Shown here: positions 25,773 through 37,700 of the stretch, in pieces
Position numbering within the stretch: position 1 is the first letter of the stretch
Layout: the number at the start of each line of letters is the position of its first letter
Source: Promerops cafer
Lineage: Eukaryota > Chordata > Aves > Passeriformes > Nectariniidae
NCBI GenBank assembly: GCA_013398275.1
Contig: VZSE01000715.1
Coordinates: 459,767 to 523,766 of the forward strand
Length of the DNA: 64,000 nucleotides
Direction of reading: 5' to 3'
Made by a program: the position numbers and the translations under genes
The notes under the pieces: model-generated
The model's database searches: none
What the model was told of the DNA's origin: nothing
What the model saw: only the letters and a program-made list of their open reading frames with translations

Positions 25773-26441
25773 AGATGCTCTTTCAGCACCCCCAGGAGGG
25801 GAGGGCCTGCACTGGCTCCTGTCACACCACACGGATGCAGGACGTGCACCAGGCTTCAGCCGATCTGGGCAGCCACTGAAATGTGAAGGAAGCTCTCGCT
25901 GGGACTTTTTACCAGCAGTGTCTCCATAGTGCTCCTTGTATAAAGCCAAAAAGGTGTGGTGAGCCGCTGCTTCACTTCAGTTCACTGGCTCCTTGGAATT
26001 GATGGAAGATTACCAGGAACATGTTTTTGCAGGAAGTATTTTCTAAGGCTAAACATTTGATGAGGGTGTGATAATGAATTACCAAGCATATATCTTTGCA
26101 GCAACTGCAACCTATGAGTATTGGTTTGTCCTTCCTGTGTGTTGTTTCCATAGAAGCAGAGCTTAACCTTTTAAGTGCAGATTATAAAGTGCACCTAATT
26201 CAATTAAAATTAGACTTCAAGCATATCAGTACTTAATACTCAAGAGTTATTACGCGATTGGATGTAGATGTTGTTGTGATTGGCAAGGCCAGTGTGGTTC
26301 CTGGCTGAGCCAGCTGGAAAAATAGTATCCTGGTGGCAACTTCCAGGGTTTTCCTATGTGTAGTCCACTGGTGGCAAAGTAATTCCTCTAAAATACGGGA
26401 ATCCAGCATAGAACACAGGAACGCACATGCAATTAAAGTTA

Positions 26442-26447
26442 TTTATT
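26442..26447 (-). terminator. BEND7: Distal poly(A) signal AATAAA (minus strand)
   Basis: AATAAA is read on the minus strand. It is followed about 15 nt downstream by a GT-rich element (GCATGTGCGTTCCTGTGTTC in transcript sense). Signal plus downstream element is the standard bipartite cleavage site; cleavage is expected near 26,425. Confidence 0.55.
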
Positions 26448-26532
26448 GTAGGTTTTCTTTTCTGAACTGACAAAGAGGATTTCCCAGAGATCGGTAACAC
26501 GACACAATGTTATACACCATTTCACAACTAGT

Positions 26533-26538
26533 CCCTTG
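26533..26538 (-). terminator. BEND7: Proximal poly(A) signal AATAAA (minus strand)
   Basis: AATAAA on the minus strand is followed by GT-rich sequence (ATGGTGTATAACATTGTGTC in transcript sense). Used alone it would shorten the transcript by only about 90 bases relative to the distal site. Confidence 0.5.
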
Positions 26539-26577
26539 TCGCTTTATTAAGAACATAGTAATTTAAAAATATCTAAA

Positions 26578-26606
26578 TATTTACATATTAATAAAACATA
26601 TATACA
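26578..26606 (-). promoter_or_regulatory. BEND7: Pair of Pumilio response elements in the putative 3' UTR
   Basis: Read on the minus strand, TGTATATA (26,606-26,599) and TGTAAATA (26,585-26,578) both match the UGUANAUA consensus perfectly. They lie 13 bases apart, about 40-60 bases upstream of the proximal AATAAA. Pumilio proteins bind such sites to repress or destabilise mRNAs (family knowledge); function here is inferred. Confidence 0.45.
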
Positions 26607-28653
26607 GAAGATTGAGACATTTTTACCTAAATATGGAATGATTTTTTTTTCTTCTCTCTAATAAACCCTATAAAAAGATTTCTGAAGAAAGTCTGAACAG
26701 TAGTCACAGTAAGTAAACACAAATGCAATCTTCCAAATTTACAAAACGCTGATTTCATTGCTGAAGGGTTACAACACAACGGACCGGTGCCCCCTGCCCA
26801 GTGCAGGCAACTCCAAGCCATGAAGGAAGGAAAGACTCAAAATTTAAGGTTTGCAGTGCACATTCAATCTATTCCACAGTTTCAGAGAGAACATGGTCAT
26901 TCCTAAAAGTCCATGGAATGTGTGGGTGGGGAACAGCTGGGAGCCTGGTTTCTCAGGTGCCAAGAGAACAAACTGTTCATATTGGCTTCAGTGTTATTTG
27001 TGGGTATTCCATGACACCTGAGAAACAGGCCTTAGGATTGTTAAAAAAAGAGGTTGAGTACTTTGAAAACCATCCCACTCTGTAATAGCACTTCTGTTGA
27101 GACACTCAAAGGCCAAATAGTTTCCAAAAAAAAAAAAGTACCTAGGGTAAGATACACACAGGGAAAGGAAACACAGTGGCAAAGGCTCTAGCAAGCTCTC
27201 CCTCGAATTGCAGGAAACGTGCTCAAACTGCCTGGTGACCAATAGGTGTAGCAGGTAAGACCTTCCAGATTTTTTCGCAACATTTTTAAAGTGAATTTAG
27301 TGCTGATGAAAGGTGCAGAAATGAAGGTTCGCAGGGAGGGCCGCACACGGTTTTACCTTAGCCCTGACCTGACCCTTTCAGTGTCTAAGAGGGTAGTGCA
27401 ATTTCTTGATCGATTCACTTGTCTTAACTGCTGAAATATCAATACAGTACCAGTTGAAAGGTGACTTTTTTTTTAATAGGTGAATATTGTTGCCAAGGAC
27501 AGTGGCTGAAAAATCACAGTGAGCAGACCCTCTTCTTGGAAAACAGAAAATTAATACATTTTGAGATTGAGGTGGTAAAGCAAGCTGGGGGCAACAGTGA
27601 GAGGAAAATGACCACCTCCAGCAATCTGCACTACAAAGATGGTCAAGAATCATCCCACTAGGACCACGTTTGAGGAATAGCTTCTCCTTGCTCTAACTAG
27701 GAACCTGGGCACTGCTGGGAGAAATCTTGCTTTATTTCCTCCTAAACCCAGTAAGGACTTTTTAATCAGAGCTGTGTGCGACTGGTCATTGGTACCACAG
27801 CAGCCAGGGAAGGAAAAGGGGGTCTGCAGAAGCAAAGAGCTTCACCAAGTCAGATGCTCATTAAGCCCCCAGGGCTCACGGTGGAGAGAGAGGCCACCCT
27901 GGTCCCTGGGGATGGGAAGAGTCACAACTTCTGCGTGGTTTAAGATGAAACCCTGCTGGCAAGCATACAAAATGTGGAAAAATACAAACATGGAGGAGAA
28001 ACACAGGCAAGAGAATGACCTCAGAGTGGATACCCCGCTAATTCAGTAATCCATTGGATGAGGAGGGAAATCATCTTAATTAAGATGAAGAACAGTGAAT
28101 CTATCTGGCGGTTTCAGTACTTGAGGTTACATGGAAAATGCATGGAAAAAACATAGACTTGTAAGAAAAGCTGTATGGATGCCCATGTCTTGTGATACAC
28201 TGAAGTTCTCGTGCTGAGCTTGCAGGAACATTACTCAAAGGAGAGGATGTTTCTATCTGCTAAGAACACTGATGCAGGATGTGAAATTCAAACTGAAAAA
28301 TCTGGGTTTGCATCTATCAGATGGTCTGTTGTGGTGTCGAAAAGGTTACCTGAAGGGAGAAAGAGTTTGAAGGAATCAGTTAAAAAAATGTAAGAATTTA
28401 AGATATCAGTAATTTGCAACAAAAAAATTAGTATTTTAGAATTATGGAAATTATGTATTTGAGTTTTAGCTTTAATTAGTGATGGGGCTGAACTGCTGGT
28501 GTGCACACAGGCAGTGCTGCTGAATTCCATTTAGAGTAGAGCTCAATTGACTAAAGAAAAGCAAATTAAATAGATTTTTTTGAATACAAAATTTGCCAGC
28601 CAAGTTTTTCACACAACATACAGTGCAGCCCACTTCAGATGTAAAGCGCTCCA

Positions 28654-28706
28654 TTAGTCTTCAGCACGAACTGCACTGCTACGCTCACCCTTTTGAAGTT
28701 TCCGTT
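28654..28706 (-). CDS. BEND7: Putative BEND7 terminal coding exon with stop
   Basis: A strong acceptor (CTTTTTTCACTTCTTCAG, minus strand) precedes a phase-compatible frame: the single G left by exon 41,181-41,300 plus AA gives Glu, then RKLQKGERSSAVRAED and TAA at 28,656-28,654. Downstream the minus strand runs without another gene to good poly(A) signals near 26.44-26.54 kb. It is charged like the end of the preceding exon (ARRRLKRGS). I cannot confirm this C-terminus against other species, and a different last exon within the 12.5-kb intron is possible. Confidence 0.45.
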
Positions 28707-31700
28707 CTGAAGAAGTGAAAAAAGCACCCCATGAATTTTAAACCTTGAGTATATACTTTGGGATCTTATTTGGTAAAAACCCCCACCACTCCACAGCAGT
28801 CTAAATGCTTATAGCAGAAAATATACACACACACACACACCTATAAAAGGTGCGCTGTATGATTATATCCCATCTTTTTAAAAGCACTTTAAGAATGTGC
28901 TTTTTCTAAACAGAACAATGAAAAGATGGACAGAAGAATTACGACGAGAGCGCTAAGAACACAGGGCAAAGAGAAGACAGACATCAATCAGCCTGAGAGG
29001 CAAATACACCCCAATGAAAAGGGAAGACTCATACAATCACGCATTGAAAGGATAAAGATTTATATTACAATAAAAGATTTATATTTAAGGTTTCGGAAAA
29101 GGTTTTTCCTTTTTTCTTTTTCCCCCCAAGTTTCATTTTCTTGATATTGTATTTCAAGAGAAAAGGATACAACCTGTATAGAATTGGATTGTTGCTGTTT
29201 TCTTATAATCCATTTCTTTACTAAGAGATTGCTCTCATCTTTTCACAAAGCTGTATCACCCCTAGACCTGAGGATTGGGATATTAGTGTTCAGCTTCCGT
29301 TAGGGATATCAAAATTCTTTCTCATCTTGAAATTAACCCCAGTGTGGAGAAACTACACAAACTCTCAGCATGGCTGTGGTCCGAAGCAGGAGTAAGGAGT
29401 GCTACCTCAAGGTCCCATACCTGCCTACATCTTTCCAATCCAATTTACAAGAAGAGGATTCAAGAAAAAGGTGTTGCAGCTGGCTTACATTTGTTCTCAC
29501 ATGCATAACTTATGGGTTATGCCCTCCTTTTGTTTTTCTTTTAAACCACAAAATCCCAATGCTTTGCATAAATTGTATACTGAAATAAGATGAGCCTTTT
29601 CACAATACCAACTTACACAGAAAGCCTCTAAAAGCCGACACATCCTCATCCTGATAAAGATCTATCTCACACCCTCAAGGTATCCTGTATCACCAAGAAA
29701 CTAATCAGCCTTTCCACTGAGCCCACGATAATTACCCCTGGAGCTGTCTGATCTGTTTCAGCTCAGGTCTGGACACAGCCTGCAGCTTTGGGCAGGTGCA
29801 AAAGCTGGAACTCTCCAAGACCTGAGCTTTGATAACATTTGTTAGGGACAATTCTTCTAATATTTTCTTGAGATTTATCTGTCAATGAACCAAAGTTCCC
29901 AGCAAGTTTAAGTGCCACAGTTCTTCCAATTTACTTTAAACACCCTTCAATCAACAGCCTTTAAAGCCAAGGCCCTCTTAGTGTAGAGGGTGATTTTAAC
30001 ACAGGAGCATCATTTCTGCTCAGGAGTGCTAAAATATAATTGGGAAAAGTGTCTTCCTTAGCTTTATGAGGAGGTACCAGCTTTGTTATTTTTTACCAGG
30101 CTTTTGAGTTCCAAAAGAGGTTTCTGAAAACAAAGCACCCCCTGCTCTCCTCAAATCCCAGGACTTTGCTAGTTTGTGGGCACAGAGGGAGCTAGTTCAG
30201 GCCTGGCTGTGGGCACTGGCACCAATTAACTGCACTCGGAGCCTGGTCCTGCTGGCACCAAAAGAGAGACACCTCCAAACACAACTGCAGCTGACCTGGC
30301 CTTCCCTCTGGAAGCAGCTCTCTTCCCACCAATGATGGAGAGAGTTGAGAGCAACCACACCTCTGACTGAGGTGTCCCAAATGAAGTGTCAGCCAGAGGC
30401 TATAATACAAAATCATACAGAGATATTTCAGCATTGTTAGTCCACATATACCCAGATCTCATTCAGAATGTCATCAGTATCACAGGCAGGACTGACAGAG
30501 CTGGAAAGGCAGATGAAAGGCATCTGAGTTTTCCCTTTTTTTTTGGCACCAATGCTTATCACTGATTCATATAATTCTCCCTGGGTGCTTTTGCTTCACA
30601 GTTTGTGCAGTTATTGAAGATCAAGAGAGCAACTATTCATGGATAGCTCCCGTACCCCATCTTTTCTCCCCATCCAGTCTCCAGCAAGATCCCTTCAAGC
30701 AACCCAATTCACTCTGGTTTTATTACACCAAAGCACCAGGTTGACCACTGATCACAGAATTACAGGATCATTTAGGTTGGAAAAGATACTTAAAATCCTG
30801 CACTGCTAAGTCCACCAACAACCATACCCCAAGTGCCACATCTACACATCGTTTAAATACCTCCCAGGACCGTGACTCCACCACTTCCTTGGACAGCCTG
30901 TTCCGGTGCTTGACAACACTTTTGGGGAAGAAATTTTTCCTAATACCTGAGGCCATGATTTATCTGATATTAGCTGTCATCTGCAACCAAGGCTCATCGC
31001 GTGAGGCACTGTACAAACACACAGTCAGAGAGACTTTTCCCCAAAGATTTTTCAAGCTAAACAGAGAAGACAGCTGAATAAATTGCACACACACGCTCTT
31101 TAAAGAACCTGTCAAGCACCCCTTTGTAAAACCAGCTGTACTACAACAGGGAAAGACCCCTGTAAAAATCATATTCCACCTCTTTAGCTACATTCCTTGA
31201 TAGAAAGCATGTATATTTTGGCTCTGTCTCATAATTACTGTCATTATACTGTCTGTGTATCACTTTAAATAATCTGCTTCCAACAACAGTATGGTATTAC
31301 ACAGATATGTCCTGTAAAGATGCACTGGCACACATATAATAATGGGTGTGAGTCAAATTCTTGGCTCACAGCCTGTGAGCATCACCTCCCCCCCAGTGCA
31401 AACGGCAGCGTGGTTTATTTAGGCACCCTTCCCCAGGTAGCGTGGAGCAGTACACATCACACACAAGCATTTCAGCTCAAAAGCTGCATGCATGGATGCT
31501 CAAAGGTGTACAAGCAAGCAGACCACAAGGGTCATCTGCAGTGGAGTGGAAAGGGAGTTGCCTACTCTACCACAGCCATCTCAGCCCGTTCATTTCCATC
31601 CCTGCTGTACAGTCTGAGTAGCGACTACAGAAACTGCTCCAAGAAACGTAGAGCAAACCGTTAATTCTGCTCCTTAATGTGATTACCGGAGCAATGAAAA

Positions 31701-34700
31701 GATAGCACTACATCGCATTAACCACCTTTATTAGGGCCCTCTCGCAGCGGAATTGCTTCCCTCCCTGATAAAAGAAACCAACAGGATGTCGCTTGGAAGG
31801 GACCTTTCAATGCAGAGCTTCCTGCATCTTCCATCACAGCCGTACCCTGAAATATTATTCAGCGGCTGGCCAGGAAAGCAGGACGGCGGCTCCCAGGCAG
31901 CGCGTGCTCCCAGCCCCCCCTGGGCCCATGCCAGAACCAGACTATAGCTGCTTGTCCTCCCAACTGCTCTGCTGGTCCTATTCCTTAGTAACTGCACGTG
32001 CTCCGACAGCGCTCCACGGCTGGCAGCTGCTGCTCCAGCACACAGCAGCGGGGTGTGAAAGCTCCTTCTCCAGCCCTTACGCAAGAGAGATTAGGGAGTC
32101 CTGGCACAGGAGACAGATGCTGTGATGGTCACCAGTAGTCTCCCGTCCTCCCCACAGCTGTCAGGTACTGTGTGATGTGCTCAGAAACCCAGTACCAGCC
32201 CTGTCCTGCTCTTCCAGCAATGGTATTGCTGATCTCCAACCACCTTTTGTTGTTAAATGAAATAACACAAAACCGCACTATAATCAATGGCGTTATTCAT
32301 CTGCCCGAGATCCTCTCTCCTTTGGGGATAAGAAGCAGCATCTCAGTGACATTACAGACTCTGAAATGCAGGAAAATGACCATCTCCCCAGACTCTGGCC
32401 CCACTGGATTTTCAGAGGATGGCAGCTCAGCTCCTATAATCATGGCACCTACTGATGGACCAACTCTTAATGCGAGGGTGCTTCAAATTTCAGTCTCAGT
32501 CTGGTGAGACTGGTGATTTCAACACCAAATTCAACAGTGTGGAAAAATGTTATTTCCCAGTCTACACAGCTGCACAGCCAAGCTGCTGTATAGCAACTGT
32601 CAGGCTTTCAAGGCAGGGTGGCTGCACTTGAAGAATAAGTAAACTAACACTTAACTAGCATGTAAATATGTCTGCAATCCTTCTGTGAGTCCAAGATATT
32701 ATGGCTAATGCCTCTGACAACTCAACAGATGTGACACTACAAATGATTGTGTTTGTCCCTAACAATAACTCTGTTAAGAGATAAAAAATACTCCCAGAAA
32801 TATCAGGGATGAGCACAAGTTCCTATCTGGCATAAGAAGTGCAACTTACGGGCCTTATTAGCTTAGCTGCTCCCATGGACCTTGAGGTTTTATGAATATG
32901 AAATTGAGGGGAAAATTGTAAGATTCTGATGCATTTGTTTTTAACACAGACCATTCAAAACTTTAGATAGCAGAGTCCTGTGTGCAATTACCCAGCTGTA
33001 CATAGCAAGTCAGGATTATTGAAAAGTGCTTCTGTGCCATAAATAAACAAAAACACATATGGGAGACTGATAAAAATTTTAATGTGTTTTACCTGTTTGT
33101 AGTAGAGAAATGTCCGGCTTCTCATCACAGTCAGTTGCCTCTGCTGATTACAAATATAAACAAGAAATCTCATTACTTTTACTGAATACGGGAATGCGAT
33201 TAAAAAGCTACAGACTGTGAAGTGATTTTGCATTTTCTATCTATTTTCCTCAGCTGCAAATTTGCAAGTGCTCTGTTAAAAACTCACTGCTTGGAGGAAA
33301 AGGTCATATAATAAAAATGCAATCTCAGAAGAGGGAGTTGGGTATTAAGAAACAATTGTGCCAGCAATGGGATGGAGTAATACTTGTTCTTTTTAAGGTT
33401 TCACGATATCTGTGTGATGAAAGGAGTTGCGATCATTTGATAAAGTCACAAGAAAAGTCCCCAGCGGTCCTTAGAGGAAGAGCCTTGCAGGCTGGAACTC
33501 CACCCTCCTACAGTCATCTGATGCCTGCAGGTAAAGGAACACTCCCATTTCTGCACCCAAACTTCCCATGACCACAGGCAAGCTCATTTTGCAGGGGACA
33601 GATTTACTAGGGCAAAGTGTCTTCAAAGATGCAGGTGGGTGCCCAGTGTAATTAAAAAAGCTCGTGACCACACTGGCAATTAACGTGTATATACACACAC
33701 GTGCTTTCAACCCACAGCTTATGCAAGAGCATTTGACTTAATTTGGCCCATGGTGAAGGGAGGCTAAAAGCCTAATTTGTTCATTTTGTGTTTGCCAGAG
33801 GCCAAGGGAATGCACAGACATAGCTCATCTCATTCAGTGGATGTGCAGGGACTTGTTAGGCTGTAGTACCCGGGACGTGCATGTGAACCCTGAGTAAATC
33901 AAAGGTGTGTAACAGGAAATCTGTGCCTAACCTACAGAAGCCCTACTCAAAATCCTATTATCTTTGTCTTTTGGCACTGCAGCATGATATTTAAGGCCTC
34001 TGAAGCACAATGAGATCTTTGAGGGCACTTCAGCAAATGAGGTGTGGTCATACAGGACAAGCCATTATGACTGAATCACAGAATAGTTTGGGTTGGAAGG
34101 GACCTTAAAGGTCATGCAGTCCAACCCTCCTGAAATCAGCAGGGAGAGAGCTTCAACTAGATCAGGTTGCTCAGAGCCTTGACCTGAATAATTCCAGGGA
34201 TGGGCAGCCAGCATCTCTCTGAGCAGCCTGTGCCAGTGTTTCAGCACCCTCATTGTAAAAAATTCTTCCTTATATCTAATCTAAATCAACCGTGTTGTAG
34301 TAGATATATAATTGCTCACATCCATTCACTGCACAATATTCACTGGAATCAAAACTAAGGCTGCAGATGCACTAAGCAACTCAGTTCACCTCCCACCTGA
34401 GACTAAACTAACTGTCCTGATCATCTTTATCATGGCTCTGCACACGAGGATGTTGAGCTGTTGCTTTCATGATGATAATGTCTAATCCAGCTCCTAATCT
34501 ACATTGGTTTTCTAATGTAATCCATCAACCCTTGTCTCCCCATCCCTGGACCAAGAGACTGCTGTCTCTCCCACATGCCTGATGTCAGGTTAGTTTTTAG
34601 CTATATGCTCTCAGTTCTGCAAAATTAACTGAACCAAAGAAAACATAAACTAAAACCCTAGTATCAGGCAACTTTCCTCCCACAAAAGCTTTAAATGCAG

Positions 34701-37700
34701 AGCCCTGATAAGTTCATGGCACAGACTTGCAAGTGACTCGGTGCCTGGAATTGACACCTTTTTCTGCTTTCGGTGAGAAGGTGGCACCCTGAGCAGAAAC
34801 AAATTCGGTGCCTGGTACAGCTCACTGTGAAAACCTTGAACTTTGGAAGGGACAGGTGGCTCACTAAGTGGGAAGGGATCACCTAGGCTGGTTTGAATCT
34901 GGACCAGACTCTCAGTAATGTAAGGACTTGATGTGCAAGGGAGGAGATGGCATGGTGCAATGAGAAGCCGAGACTCAGCCAATGGGATATACACGCCTTA
35001 AAAATTTGTGAGTGTCAGTCTGAGGCCAACTTCTAGCAATGCTGTGAAGAACTACCTGCACCAGGTGATTCTGTGGCACAGCAATTCAGCATAAAAGGGA
35101 CAAAGCTGCATCTGGCCCCTTGGGTAGAAGGGACCCAAGCTATGAAAATGGAGGAAGCCAGATCTGAGTGCTGGCAATGGACTGGAGAGCCTTCCCTCTA
35201 TGAATATCAGGGGTGGTGCCAATGGGCTGCCCACTGTAGTAACAGCTTTTCTAGAAATTTCTGGAGCAATTCCTGAAATAGCTTTCTGCCTAACTGCTCT
35301 TCTTACACCAGAGGAAGGCAATAATACAGAAAGAAACAAATGGAAACAAGGAACTTTCAGAAGGTAAGGACGTGAGTCTCCAGCTCTGCAGAAACAGAAG
35401 TTACCTGGCCATTTTAATTTGGCAGAAGACTGATATATGAGGTTCAGCTCTTCACCAGTCGTTCCAGCCTCATTCCTCATGCCAGCACAAATTGTTTAGT
35501 CACCAATCAGATGCACCAGATCAGATCCAGTTAAAAACTGACAACATGGCCACAGGAATGCCTGTGCCAGCGCCAGAAAGGGAGTGGGAGTGCAGCAGAT
35601 GCCCAGAGAGCTACTCACTCTTCTCAGCAGCTGCCAGGATTTGTTTTATGAAACTGGATGTGTAACTGCAGCTCCAGGTGAAGTACAACACAGAGGAATG
35701 GCAAACACCTCGACCTCCTAACATGGATACAAACCACCAGTCTCTTACATGTCATTCCAAGAAGGAAGGAAGGTTTGCCTTCGACAACCACACCCACAGA
35801 CTGCCAGCCAAACCTCACTGTGTTGAGCCAGCTTGCAAGACAAGGCAAGCAGGAAGAGAACCTACTGTGGGAACTCAGAGCCTCTTCTCTGTCCTTTGCT
35901 TAGATAGAGTGCAGCAGCTCTTGCAAAGTAATGCTGGTAGTAATTTCCTTAGATTCCCCCCAGATTGTGTAGCTTCTGAGGTATATGTCTGTCTGTTAAG
36001 TGTACACTCGCTGCTTTCCTCCTTGGACAGAAGTACACGCGCTCAGGGCTGGGAAGTTGCATGATAATTACTATTTTAATATTACTGGTTTTTATCTAAA
36101 ATACTGGCCACAAACACACTGTACTACATGCTGGACTTCATCCTGTGTCCTTCCTGGCCCTGTGTGTATTGCTAAGCAAAAATCAACCCAGTCTCTTGCA
36201 GCATGTAGATATTGTGTCAAAAGCACAAACCAGGTAATCAGAAGGTTGAAGAAAAGCAGAAGGAAGGAAAAAACCTCATGCAAAAAAATGGAAGCAGCAG
36301 TTTGAACAAGAACATGGGAGAAAAATCATATTTCCAGGAAAAAAAATAAATAAAGCATATTTCCAGGAAAAAAATAATAAATAAAAAATAATTTTTTCCT
36401 TCTTCCCCATTATTTTACACTGCTACAAAGTAATGTTAATTTTAAACAACAATTCAAGGATGAAGCATCGTGGCACGCAATTTATTTAAATTAATCTTGC
36501 CTGAACATTTTCAGCATGTTTTCCAAAATTTCTGTATTTTCATTTACGGAGTCAGGCAATCCAAAGGTTCCAGGTTACGCACAAAGTAATCACTTGGCAT
36601 GAACAGCTCCTAGCCCATGTACTGTGGCAGTGTTAGAACAGAATCATAGGATATCCTAGTTGGAAGGAACCCACAAGGATCATCCAGCCCCTGGCCCTGC
36701 ACAGGACAGCCCCAGGAATCCCACCATGTAGTAATTTACATGTTATTGCTATTACATATTACCCCCACAGCATCAGCTTTCCCATGGACAGCCGCTATGG
36801 AATAACAGCTCACGGACTCTTCAAAACATAAAAAGGGAGGAAGAACTTACTGTGGGAGATGTGTGAACCCTGACCTGCTGCTTATTAATGGATGCAGAGT
36901 TTAGTAACCAAAAGGCTCGAATGCACAGAGGCTACAGGAACAGCCAGTCAGCTCCCTCTGATTTTACCCGTTTTAAGATCTCTGTGATAATGGCTGACTG
37001 TCTCCCTCTGTGCTGCCACTGGCAAGGCCACCAGACACCTGCTCGGGTTCTCTTTAGCATAGTGAAGAGACCACGCAGGGGAAGCCCAGCACCGTAAATT
37101 ACGAGGCAATTTGCATTGTAATTCACGCTGCTTTAAGAGAGGAAACCTATGCACATGCCTTTCATTGACTTCTTTCCTTCCAGGGCAACTTTGCATCCCA
37201 TCCCATCCACCAAAACAGTTCAGCTTCTCTTCTGGGAGAAGACAGACCTGGCATCATGAAGCTGTGCTCCACTGTGCTCTGCTGTTGGCATGACATGGGA
37301 CCAGTAGTCAAGGCTGAAGAATATTATCATACTCTTTAATTTTAATTATAACATCTGTTTGTAACATTAACCTCGCAGTCTTGTCTCCTCTTTGTGACAG
37401 CTAACTTGTGAAATTTTGAAAAGACTGAACAGGGCCAATAAAAATTTAATGGCAGCGGCAGCTTTATCCTCAGATCTAACAAATAAAAAAACCCTACCCA
37501 AGTCTCAGATCTCAGGCAATAATCTAAAAGAACTAAGAAAAAGCTGAAGCAAAATAAATAAATTAAAAAATAGAATATACCCAGCTATGAAAAATATTGT
37601 CATTGATTCGGAACGTAAATGAATTTTTATTTGGCTTAGGATAACAACCTTTCAAAATCTACATGGGGGAACTATTTTCTAGAAAGCAGAATTTTTAAGT

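Larger units (their letters stand above)
12143..26424. other. Intergenic region between BEND7 3' end and SEPHS1 promoter
   Basis: These 14 kb contain no exon that I recognise. CR1 fragments are at 12,206-12,672, 18,016-18,185, 20,101-21,050, 22,000-22,480 and 25,290-25,772. A 15-base T run lies at 14,375-14,389. The stretch about 14,600-25,100 is comparatively GC-rich, which lowers stop-codon frequency and produces long chance frames (up to 228 codons at 16,582-17,268) without family resemblance. Two AT-rich patches at about 13,550-13,760 and 26,150-26,290 are rich in homeodomain-type TAATT cores and look like candidate non-coding regulatory elements. Confidence 0.75.
26425..28653 (-). other. 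BEND7: Putative BEND7 3' UTR
   Basis: The 2.2 kb between the putative terminal-exon stop codon (TAA at 28,656-28,654) and a poly(A) signal near 26,445 has no recognisable repeat and no exon, and lies on the minus strand downstream of all BEND7 exons. It ends with two AATAAA signals, each followed by GT-rich sequence in transcript sense, and two Pumilio sites. This is inferred from signals only; transcript data are not available here. Confidence 0.5.

Noticed and set aside
28841..28852. TATA-box-like CTATAAAAGGTG on the plus strand
   Set aside because: It follows an AC microsatellite, has no other promoter signs and no open frame or transcript support downstream.
35052..35480. 142-codon minus-strand frame as an alternative BEND7 terminal exon
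   Set aside because: An in-phase acceptor exists (CTCCAG|AAATTTC) but lacks a polypyrimidine tract, the tail would be hydrophobic and unlike the rest of BEND7, and no poly(A) signal with a GT-rich element was noted close downstream.
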